From the NCBI GenBank assembly GCA_947630355.1, contig CANRHJ010000128.1:1-5267 (forward strand): a stretch of DNA of 5,267 nucleotides. Reading direction: 5' to 3'. The notes beneath the pieces were generated by a model that was not told where the DNA came from, did no database searches, and was given only the letters and a program-made list of their open reading frames with translations. Of this stretch, positions 1 to 4,977 are shown piece by piece. Position 1 is the stretch's first letter. Every line of letters begins with the position of its first letter. The translations under genes and the position numbers were made by a program. The stretch comes from Candidatus Gastranaerophilales bacterium (lineage in GTDB: Bacteria; Cyanobacteriota; Vampirovibrionia; Gastranaerophilales; Gastranaerophilaceae).

Positions 1-367
1 CCGCTGTAATCGGCAAAATATAATTATATTGAGAATATTTTGGAATATACATCGTCCCGAATTGCTGGCGGGGAGCTTGTAAATCACGGTTCAAATCACC
101 TGCAAATCCTATGGACGGAAGCTCATTCGCAAATTGCATTTTTACAATTTGTTCATTTTCTTTTATCTTCAATGCAGCATTCTTTAAGTCATAATTATTC
201 TTGTATACGGTAATCAAATTTTCCTTTAAATATTCATCATTATATTTTTCCCACCAGCCGATATTTAAAAGCTGTAATGTATCATCATCACTGTCTGTTT
301 GCTGAGCGGCAAATGACGGTACACTTATTAATAAAAAAATAATTATCTGCAAAAAAATTTTTTTCAT
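1..367 (-). CDS. TolC/NodT-like outer-membrane efflux protein, N-terminal part (gene cut by window edge)
   Basis: Reading leftward from ATG at 367-365 there is an open frame of 122 codons with no stop before base 1, so only the N-terminus is present. Residues 1-20 look like a signal peptide: a KK start, a hydrophobic stretch rich in Ile, Leu and Phe, then PSFA with likely cleavage before AQQ. No lipobox cysteine is seen, so it is probably not a lipoprotein. The mature start has the WW-x-K-Y-x-D-x-x-L pattern (about residues 38-47), then N-x-x-D-L-x-x-A (about 58-64) and E-L-P-S-I (82-86), all typical of outer-membrane factor (OEP) proteins. Such trimers form the outer-membrane channel of tripartite pumps. 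The gene diverges from marR-emrA-emrB, so it is the likely exit duct for that pump. An in-frame ATG at 382 would add five residues (MRIRN). Neither start has a good ribosome-binding site; I prefer 367 because it gives a compact signal peptide. The family call is by pattern, not by search. Confidence 0.85.
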   Translation of the reverse strand, partial: MKKIFLQIIIFLLISVPSFAAQQTDSDDDTLQLLNIGWWEKYNDEYLKENLITVYKNNYDLKNAALKIKENEQIVKMQFANELPSIGFAGDLNRDLQAPRQQFGTMYIPKYSQYNYILPITA

Positions 368-388
368 ATTTCTTATTCTCATTTATTT

Positions 389-409
389 TGTTGTGTTATA
401 ATTACAACA
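389..409. promoter_or_regulatory. Candidate MarR-type operator (inverted repeat) between the divergent efflux units
   Basis: The sequence shows arms TGTTGT (389-394) and ACAACA (404-409), a perfect 6-bp inverted repeat with a 9-bp AT-rich centre. It lies in the 78-bp gap between the outer-membrane gene and marR and overlaps the best -10 element of the marR promoter. MarR-family dimers typically bind palindromes of about 16-22 bp in their own promoters, so this is the natural candidate site for the adjacent regulator. That binding is inferred; a 6-bp arm in AT-rich DNA could also arise by chance. Confidence 0.5.
394..402 (+). promoter_or_regulatory. Extended -10 promoter of the marR-emrA-emrB operon
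   Basis: TGTTATAAT is a consensus TATAAT -10 (397-402) preceded by the TGn extension. The -35 region (about 373-379) matches TTGACA poorly, which an extended -10 can compensate for. The predicted transcript starts near 409 and leaves a leader of about 37 nt before the marR ATG. The element sits inside the candidate operator, so a bound repressor would block RNA polymerase. A promoter for the opposite, outer-membrane gene must lie in the same gap but is ambiguous: TTGATA (426-421) with TATAAC (400-395) has an over-long 20-bp spacer. Confidence 0.55.
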
Positions 410-445
410 TAATAATTTTATATCAAAAAAAAGAAGAAATAAAGC

Positions 446-901
446 ATGCAAAGAAGTATTTTAAGAAAAAGAATTCGAGCAAGGCTCGCCGCTACCGAAA
501 TATTATTAAGAGCTTTGTCCAATAAAGAATTTTCCGAAAACGGAATTGTAATAACTCCGGAACAATACACTATATTGTCATTAATTACCGATAACAAAGA
601 ACTTTATCAAAGACAATTATCGGAAATAACCTTAAAAGACAGAGCTAACATAAGCCGCATTATTAAAATACTTGAAGGTAAAGGCCTGATTACAAAAATT
701 GCCGATTCAAACGGAAGACAGATTTTCAAAATCAAACCAACAAAAAAGGGAATTGAATTAAGTAATAAAATTCAACCTTTGGCAAAAAAAATCAGACAAA
801 CAGCAACCGAAGGTATTTCAAACAGCGAAATGGAACTTTTTTTAAATATTTTAGATAAAATATTTTACAATATGGAAATTAAAGTTTCACTTCAGATATA
901 A
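446..901 (+). CDS. MarR-family transcriptional regulator (likely repressor of the efflux operon)
   Basis: This 151-residue protein has the usual length and layout of MarR-family winged-helix regulators. An N-terminal dimerisation helix (about 5-30) is followed by T-P-E-Q-Y-x-I-L (37-44), which opens the DNA-binding domain. The recognition helix lies in about 64-82 (KDRANISRIIKILEGKGLI). A wing follows at about 87-102 with DSNGRQ and the family-typical T-K-K-G, and C-terminal helices complete the dimer interface. Such proteins usually repress a neighbouring gene and release DNA when a small, often toxic, molecule binds. It is the first gene of an operon with emrA 12 bp downstream, as in the mprA(emrR)-emrAB arrangement of Escherichia coli. 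Only a weak AAGAAG (431-436) precedes the ATG, and no better start is visible. Its ligand cannot be read from the sequence. Confidence 0.9.
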   Translation: MQRSILRKRIRARLAATEILLRALSNKEFSENGIVITPEQYTILSLITDNKELYQRQLSEITLKDRANISRIIKILEGKGLITKIADSNGRQIFKIKPTKKGIELSNKIQPLAKKIRQTATEGISNSEMELFLNILDKIFYNMEIKVSLQI

Positions 902-909
902 AGAGGGGA
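902..909 (+). promoter_or_regulatory. Strong Shine-Dalgarno site of emrA
   Basis: AGAGGGGA follows the marR stop codon directly and ends 4 nt before the emrA ATG at 914. It fixes the emrA start and is the most purine-rich ribosome-binding site in the window, in contrast to the weak or absent sites of the first genes of transcription units here. Confidence 0.8.
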
Positions 910-913
910 TAAA

Positions 914-1891
914 ATGGAACAACAAATAGCCGAAACAATTAAAGATGAAGATAAAAGACATATATACGAGAAGAAAAGAGTGATTGTACCCGCCATAACC
1001 GCATTTGTTATTTTGATTACGGGATTAATAATTTCGATAAATTCAATATACTACAAAACTACAGATGATGCTTTTGTGGAAGGTCATATTATTACCGTAG
1101 CTCCGAGAGTGAACGGCCCTGTCGTAAAATTGTATATTGAAGATAACCAAGAAGTTAAAAAAGGAGATTTATTACTTGAAATAGATTCTAATGACTATGA
1201 AGCTAAACTCAAACAATCTCAAGCAAAGCTCGAAGAAGCAAAAGCAAGCTTGATTAGTGCCGAAAATGAAGTCATAAAGAGTAATTCCGAACTGGCTTTT
1301 GCAAAAAACGATTTTTCAAGATACTCTCAAATGCATAAAAAAGGTATTGCTTCAACTCAAGACTATGAATCAAGCAAAACAAGACTGACAGCTGCGCAAA
1401 CCGACAATAACTCCGCAATAGCCAAATCTGCCGAAATAACCGCTTCCGTAAAAAAACTTGAAGCGGAAAACGAACAGGATAAATTAAATCTTTCTTATAC
1501 AAAAATCTATGCGCCTCAAGACGGGGAAATTACTCACAAAACAGTAGAAGAAGGCAACTACGTTCAAACGGCTCAACCGCTGTTCGCCATTACAAAAGAT
1601 GATGTCTGGGTTGTCGCTAATTTTAAAGAAACTCAAGTCGCTGATATGAAAAAAGGACAAAAGGTTAAAATTAAAATTGATGCCTACGGTAATAAAAAAT
1701 TTAACGGAGAAATTGACAGCCTGCAAATGGCCTCCGGTGCAAAAGCAAGCCTTTTCCCTCCCGAAAATGCAGTCGGAAGTTACGTTAAAATCGTCCAACG
1801 TATTCCCGTAAAAATTATTTTCACCGATGATATCTCCGGTTACAATATAATACCCGGCATGAGTGCAGTTCCGACCGTAAAGGTAAAATAA
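914..1891 (+). CDS. emrA: EmrA/HlyD-family membrane-fusion (periplasmic adaptor) protein
   Basis: This 325-residue protein links the inner-membrane transporter to the outer-membrane channel. A short cytoplasmic start with many charged residues is followed by one membrane helix (about 23-43). The signature TDDAFVEGHIITVAPRV (50-66) begins the lipoyl-like domain, seen again at VKKGDLLLEID (81-91). An alpha-helical hairpin rich in Ala, Glu, Lys and Ser spans about 92-190. The second lipoyl half is marked by SYTKIYAPQDGEI (194-206), and the beta-barrel by VWVVANFKETQ (231-241) and GQKVKIKIDAYG (248-259). The EmrA-type tail has LFPPENAVGSYVKIVQRIPVKI between 280 and 301. At 325 residues it is shorter than E. 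coli EmrA (about 390), apparently mostly in the hairpin. It lies between marR and emrB, and its stop codon overlaps the emrB start by one base (TAATG), which suggests translational coupling. Confidence 0.93.
   Translation: MEQQIAETIKDEDKRHIYEKKRVIVPAITAFVILITGLIISINSIYYKTTDDAFVEGHIITVAPRVNGPVVKLYIEDNQEVKKGDLLLEIDSNDYEAKLKQSQAKLEEAKASLISAENEVIKSNSELAFAKNDFSRYSQMHKKGIASTQDYESSKTRLTAAQTDNNSAIAKSAEITASVKKLEAENEQDKLNLSYTKIYAPQDGEITHKTVEEGNYVQTAQPLFAITKDDVWVVANFKETQVADMKKGQKVKIKIDAYGNKKFNGEIDSLQMASGAKASLFPPENAVGSYVKIVQRIPVKIIFTDDISGYNIIPGMSAVPTVKVK
1878..1884 (+). promoter_or_regulatory. Shine-Dalgarno site of emrB inside the end of emrA
   Basis: TAAAGGT lies in the last codons of emrA and ends 6 nt before the emrB ATG at 1891. 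Together with the TAATG stop-start overlap it supports this start codon and coupled synthesis of the adaptor and the transporter. Confidence 0.6.
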
Positions 1892-3414
1892 TGAATGAGA
1901 ATATTAACAAAGTACCGCTATGGTTAATTGCAATATCAATTCTAATGCCGACATCATTTTCAGCATTGGCAACAACGGCTACAAATGTCGCAATACCGCA
2001 TATTTCAGGATATTTTGCGGCAACTGCCGACGAAGCCAAATGGATAGTTACATCTTATATGGTGGCAAATGCGTGTATGATAATGTTATCAGGCTGGTTT
2101 GAACATCTTCTGGGCAGAAAACAATTCATAAAAATATGTATTATAATATTTACATTAGGCGCTTTAATTTGTACGACTGCAGCTTCATTGAATATTATGG
2201 TGTTAGGAAGATTAATACAAGGAATAGGCGGAGGCCCGATGACACCTATATCTCAAACCGTCTTGTTGTCTGCTTTCCCGTCGGAGAAAAAAGGAGTTGC
2301 CATGTCTTTATTCGGTTTGGCAGTAATGGTATGTGCAATACTCGGTCCATCTTTCGGCGGCTTTCTGGTTGATAACCTTAATTGGCATTATATCTATTCC
2401 GTAAATATCCCTGTCGGAATAATTTCTTACATCTTAATTTCAAAAAATATTGAAAATACACAACCTTCAAAAGAAAAAAAACATATAGATTATGTAGGAA
2501 TGATTGCTTTGATTTTATGGCTCTTATCCATGCAAATTGTACTTGACAAAGGCCAGCAGTACAATTGGTTCGACTGCGCCTGGATTTGCGTGCTTTCCGG
2601 ATTTTCTCTGTTTGTTTTTGTCTTTTTAATTATTTGGGAATTGGGTAATAAAAACTCGTTCATTAAATTAAACTTATTTAAAGACATAAATTTTCTCATC
2701 GGAACAATTATTTCAACAGCCGTAAGTATCGTGGTTTTTACGACAATGTTTCTGGCTCCGCAGTTTTTACAAAATATTCTCGGCTATAGTGCTCTTTTAA
2801 GCGGGTATACAATGGCTCCGCGTGTTATTTCATGCCTGATTATGCTTGCTGTAATACCTAAATTAATGAAACTCTATGACAGCCGTCTGTTAATCGCCAT
2901 AGGATTTTTCTTTTTAGGCTGGGCTACATTTGTTTATACAAAAGTTAATTTATCAGTATCATTTTTATACGTATCAATACCTAACATACTTTTGGGTATC
3001 GGCGTAATACTAACCTTTATACCAATATCAGCATTGGCTTTGGGTACATTACCCAAAGACCAGCTGGCAAACGGTGCAGGTTTACATAACTTTTGCAAAA
3101 CCGTCGGCGTTGCTTTCATTGTGTCAATGTCTTCCACTTTAGTCGCAAGACACTCGCAAATGCATCAAGTTTATTTGGTAAGCAACTTGTCCGGCTACAA
3201 TCTGATATTTCAAAATAAAATGACAGCTTTGACACATACATTTATGCAGGGTGCCTCACACTCATTCGCCGTAAATAAGGCAAATGCCTACGTTTATAAA
3301 CAGCTTATAGAGCAATCAACCTTATTCGCTTACGTTGACACCTTCGCAATTGTTGCGATGCTTGCCTTTATTCTTATTCCGGCAGCTTTCTTTATGTCTG
3401 TCAAAAAAAGATAA
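1891..3414 (+). CDS. emrB: EmrB/QacA-type multidrug efflux transporter, MFS DHA2 family (14 membrane helices)
   Basis: This 507-residue, very hydrophobic protein has the length and motifs of drug:H+ antiporters of the DHA2 family (E. coli EmrB is about 512 residues). Visible motifs are TTATNVAIPHI at 28-38 (motif D1), an EAKWIVTSYMVA stretch at 48-59, GWFEHLLGRKQ at 68-78 (motif A), LGRLIQGIGGGP at 105-116 (motif B), and GLAVMVCAILGPSFGGFLVD (142-161), the antiporter motif C, followed by NWHYIYSVNIPVG (164-176). A long polar stretch between about 420 and 475 precedes the last helix, as usual for this family, and the chain ends with KKR on the cytoplasmic side. It would pump drugs or other amphipathic compounds using the proton gradient and pass them through EmrA to the outer-membrane channel. 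The substrate cannot be told from sequence. No rho-independent terminator on this strand is seen after the stop codon. Confidence 0.94.
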   Translation: MNENINKVPLWLIAISILMPTSFSALATTATNVAIPHISGYFAATADEAKWIVTSYMVANACMIMLSGWFEHLLGRKQFIKICIIIFTLGALICTTAASLNIMVLGRLIQGIGGGPMTPISQTVLLSAFPSEKKGVAMSLFGLAVMVCAILGPSFGGFLVDNLNWHYIYSVNIPVGIISYILISKNIENTQPSKEKKHIDYVGMIALILWLLSMQIVLDKGQQYNWFDCAWICVLSGFSLFVFVFLIIWELGNKNSFIKLNLFKDINFLIGTIISTAVSIVVFTTMFLAPQFLQNILGYSALLSGYTMAPRVISCLIMLAVIPKLMKLYDSRLLIAIGFFFLGWATFVYTKVNLSVSFLYVSIPNILLGIGVILTFIPISALALGTLPKDQLANGAGLHNFCKTVGVAFIVSMSSTLVARHSQMHQVYLVSNLSGYNLIFQNKMTALTHTFMQGASHSFAVNKANAYVYKQLIEQSTLFAYVDTFAIVAMLAFILIPAAFFMSVKKR

Positions 3415-3423
3415 TATGTTTAT

Positions 3424-3451
3424 AAATAAAAAACCTCCCGTTTCAGGAGGT
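3424..3451 (-). terminator. Rho-independent terminator of tRNA-Leu
   Basis: On the minus strand ACCTCC and GGAGGT (3451-3446 and 3438-3433) form a 6-bp stem around a 7-nt loop. A run of T follows directly (TTTTT, then ATTTA). It starts 3 nt beyond the tRNA CCA end. On the plus strand the stem is followed by AAATGG, with no T run, so it should not act as a normal intrinsic terminator for emrB. Confidence 0.85.
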
Positions 3452-3454
3452 AAA

Positions 3455-3543
3455 TGGTGCCGATGGCCGGACTCGAACCGGCACACAGGGTGAGCTGCGT
3501 CAGATTTTGAGTCTGATGCGTCTACCAATTTCGCCACATCGGC
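3455..3543 (-). tRNA. tRNA-Leu (anticodon CAA), CCA end encoded
   Basis: Read on the minus strand, the acceptor arms GCCGATG and CATCGGC pair over 7 bp, followed by discriminator A and a genome-encoded CCA (3457-3455). The D-stem is GCG/CGC. The anticodon stem TCAGA/TCTGA carries the loop CTCAAAA, giving anticodon CAA, which reads the leucine codon UUG. A long variable arm (GCAG...CTGT) marks a class II tRNA, and discriminator A supports Leu rather than Ser. The T-stem is GCCGG/CCGGC with loop TTCGAGT. Total length is 89 nt including CCA. The gene converges on emrB and has its own promoter and terminator. Confidence 0.97.
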
Positions 3544-3562
3544 TTATTTCATCTTAACGCTT

Positions 3563-3591
3563 ATATTAGCTTAAATATATTTTTTTTTCAA
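3563..3591 (-). promoter_or_regulatory. Promoter of tRNA-Leu
   Basis: On the minus strand TTGAAA (3591-3586) and TAATAT (3568-3563) are separated by exactly 17 bp. The predicted start near 3556 leaves a 5' leader of about 12 nt for RNase P to remove before the mature end at 3543. Confidence 0.75.
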
Positions 3592-3598
3592 ACAATAA

Positions 3599-3627
3599 TT
3601 TACAATATCATAAAAAATATTTATAAT
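3599..3627 (+). promoter_or_regulatory. Promoter of the transglutaminase-like gene
   Basis: TTTACA (3599-3604) and a perfect TATAAT (3622-3627) are spaced by 17 bp, the best promoter in the window by eye. Transcription should start near 3634, only about 10 nt before the ATG at 3644. The -35 boxes of this promoter and of the divergent tRNA-Leu promoter are 7 bp apart. Confidence 0.75.
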
Positions 3628-3643
3628 TTAAAAGTATAAATTT

Positions 3644-4741
3644 ATGAATAAGAAGAAAAATATTAAGGCAAAACATCATCAAAATTACTTGCTATATACT
3701 GTGATAACAATATTAATTTTAAGTATTATCACTTTAATTTTTGTACTTGTTAATACCTTATCAAAACAAAAAAATGATACGGCACCGCAAAGAATTTCGG
3801 TTCAAAAAAATGTTTATAATAATAATTCTCAAATTCAACAACAGCCGCAGGATAAACAAAACCCAATTCAACAACAGCCTTTGGATGAACCTCCTTTTAA
3901 GGAATATAAATTCAGGTTTACTCATCAAATCAATATTAAAGGACCTATTGATGAATTGATTTACAAAGTTGCTATCCCTCAAAATGAAAATGCAAAACAA
4001 TATATTCAATTTACTAAAATCTCACAAAAACCTGACAAAATATATAAAACCGGTAATGATACAATAGGAGAGTATATTTTTAATAACGTTCAGACAGGGA
4101 AAAAAACTATTATATATGAAGGTATTGCCAAAGTCAGAACGTATGACTTGGCCGTTGCTAAAAAGCTAAATAGAAATGATAGCAAAAATGAGGATTTAAG
4201 CAGATATCTAAAGCCTGAAAAATATATTGAATCAAACGATAAAATTATCATTGATGCCGCAAATAAAATAAACGGAAATTCTCAAGAAGAAATTGTACAA
4301 AATATTTATGTATTTATCCAAAAAAACTTAAAATATGCAATAGTTCCGAATTTAGGTGCAAAACAGGCTTTAATTAAAAAAACCGGTAAATGCTCGGAAT
4401 ATGCTTCTCTTATGACAGCTTTATGCCGAGCAAAAAATATCCCCGCAAGAGTTGTTACGGGTGAAATGCTTCAACAGAACAGCCTTGCACATGCTTGGGT
4501 TGAAATCTATTTTGATAAATACGGCTGGGTTACTTTTGACCCCACTTATCATGGTATAGTTGTTCGTAAGAAAGTTAACGGTAAAGTTGTTGAACAAAAA
4601 ATCAATTATAAATCCGATGATACTATGGTTGATTATATTATTCTAGGCAGAAATTATATACAATTTAGAAATATTACCTATAATATGAGTAATAATTATG
4701 CAAAAGCTGCTTCTAATATAAAATTTGAAATATTACAGTAA
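3644..4741 (+). CDS. Membrane-anchored transglutaminase-like (papain-fold) domain protein
   Basis: This 365-residue protein opens with a lysine-rich segment and a single hydrophobic helix (about 16-37), probably an uncleaved anchor with the rest outside the cytoplasm. A low-complexity linker rich in Asn, Gln and Pro (about 40-84) holds two copies of IQQQP. A beta-rich region (about 86-165) resembles the N-terminal domain common in bacterial transglutaminase-like proteins. The core at about 215-305 has the catalytic pattern GKCSEYASLMTALC with Cys250, AHAWVEIYF with His283 and WVTFDPTY with Asp299, so the Cys-His-Asp triad is intact. Bacterial members may act as peptidases, amidases or crosslinkers; the substrate here is unknown. 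It appears to be a single-gene unit: its own promoter lies just upstream and minus-strand tRNA genes lie on both sides. No Shine-Dalgarno site is visible. The start is supported by the basic N-terminus before the helix and by the absence of another Met until residue 256. Confidence 0.85.
   Translation: MNKKKNIKAKHHQNYLLYTVITILILSIITLIFVLVNTLSKQKNDTAPQRISVQKNVYNNNSQIQQQPQDKQNPIQQQPLDEPPFKEYKFRFTHQINIKGPIDELIYKVAIPQNENAKQYIQFTKISQKPDKIYKTGNDTIGEYIFNNVQTGKKTIIYEGIAKVRTYDLAVAKKLNRNDSKNEDLSRYLKPEKYIESNDKIIIDAANKINGNSQEEIVQNIYVFIQKNLKYAIVPNLGAKQALIKKTGKCSEYASLMTALCRAKNIPARVVTGEMLQQNSLAHAWVEIYFDKYGWVTFDPTYHGIVVRKKVNGKVVEQKINYKSDDTMVDYIILGRNYIQFRNITYNMSNNYAKAASNIKFEILQ
3832..3897 (+). repeat. Two tandem copies of an imperfect 33-bp repeat in the linker coding region
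   Basis: AATTCAACAACAGCC occurs at 3832-3846 and again, identically, at 3865-3879, offset by 33 bp (11 codons). The following bases also agree in part (GGATAAAC versus GGATGAAC). The repeat keeps the frame and encodes IQQQPQDKQNP followed by IQQQPLDEPPF. It looks like a tandem duplication that lengthens the spacer between membrane anchor and enzyme domain. Confidence 0.8.
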
Positions 4742-4784
4742 AAGTGTATTTTAAGAATTAAATACCATCCGTTTCAAAGGCAAT

Positions 4785-4814
4785 AAAAAAGCCCCACATA
4801 GGTGAAGCTTTTTT
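4785..4814 (-). terminator. Rho-independent terminator of tRNA-Gly (possibly used in both directions)
   Basis: On the minus strand a 13-bp stem (AAAAAAGCTTCAC with GTGGGGCTTTTTT, two G-U pairs) closes on the loop CTAT and ends in six T followed by ATT. It begins 3 nt past the tRNA-Gly 3' end. On the plus strand the same inverted repeat also ends in TTTTTT, 71 bp beyond the transglutaminase stop, but the two G-U pairs become C-A mismatches. It should therefore be weaker for that gene. Confidence 0.85.
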
Positions 4815-4817
4815 ATC

Positions 4818-4889
4818 AGCGGGCGACGAGACTCGAACTCGCGGCATTTTGCTTGGGAAGCAAACATTCTACCACTGAATTACACCCGC
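4818..4889 (-). tRNA. tRNA-Gly (anticodon CCC), CCA end not encoded
   Basis: On the minus strand the acceptor arms GCGGGTG and CGCCCGC pair over 7 bp with one G-U pair, and discriminator T follows, as usual for bacterial tRNA-Gly. The D-stem is ATTC/GAAT. The anticodon stem TTTGC/GCAAA encloses the loop TTCCCAA, giving anticodon CCC for glycine codon GGG. The T-stem is GCGAG/CTCGT with loop TTCGAGT. The mature gene is 72 nt. The next bases are GATA rather than CCA, so the CCA end must be added by CCA-adding enzyme, unlike tRNA-Leu in this window. Confidence 0.96.
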
Positions 4890-4899
4890 ATCTTTCTCT

Positions 4900-4926
4900 A
4901 TTATACCACTTGAAAAAAATTGTAAA
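4900..4926 (-). promoter_or_regulatory. Promoter of tRNA-Gly
   Basis: On the minus strand a perfect TATAAT (4905-4900) is preceded by TGG, an extended -10. TTTACA (4926-4921) lies 15 bp upstream of it, a short spacer that the TGn element can offset. The predicted start near 4893 leaves only about 4 nt before the mature tRNA. Confidence 0.7.
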
Positions 4927-4941
4927 ATTATTTTTTTTAAA

Positions 4942-4971
4942 CTCACATAATCTTTTAAACTGTAATACAAT
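4942..4971 (+). promoter_or_regulatory. Weak candidate promoter of mutL
   Basis: TACAAT (4966-4971) matches five of six -10 positions, and CTCACA (4942-4947) matches four of six -35 positions at an 18-bp spacing. Transcription would then begin at about 4978, the A of the mutL ATG, giving a leaderless message. The match is modest and an AT-rich gap makes chance hits likely. Confidence 0.35.
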
Positions 4972-4977
4972 ACTGTT

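Noticed and set aside
304..310. Possible lipobox in the outer-membrane efflux protein, as in NodT-type lipoproteins
   Set aside because: No cysteine follows the hydrophobic segment; the sequence reads PSFAAQQ, a signal peptidase I type site.
1272..2039. Three minus-strand frames (72 to 104 codons) opposite emrA and the start of emrB
   Set aside because: They overlap each other and well-supported efflux genes, show no motif and have no promoter or ribosome-binding site.
3433..3451. Hairpin read as a terminator for emrB
   Set aside because: On the plus strand it is followed by AAATGG, with no T run; its geometry fits only the minus-strand tRNA-Leu.
3322..3537. Minus-strand frame of 71 codons that starts MAKLVDASDSKSD
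   Set aside because: It is the conceptual translation of tRNA-Leu and the end of emrB on the opposite strand, a well-known type of false gene call over tRNA genes.
3455..3543. tRNA-Leu as an integration site for a mobile element
   Set aside because: No integrase, no repeated copy of the tRNA 3' end and no change in base composition is visible in the window.
3619..3641. Inverted repeat ATTTATA...TATAAAT across the -10 of the transglutaminase promoter
   Set aside because: Seven A/T-only pairs in nearly pure AT sequence are expected by chance, and no regulator gene is adjacent.
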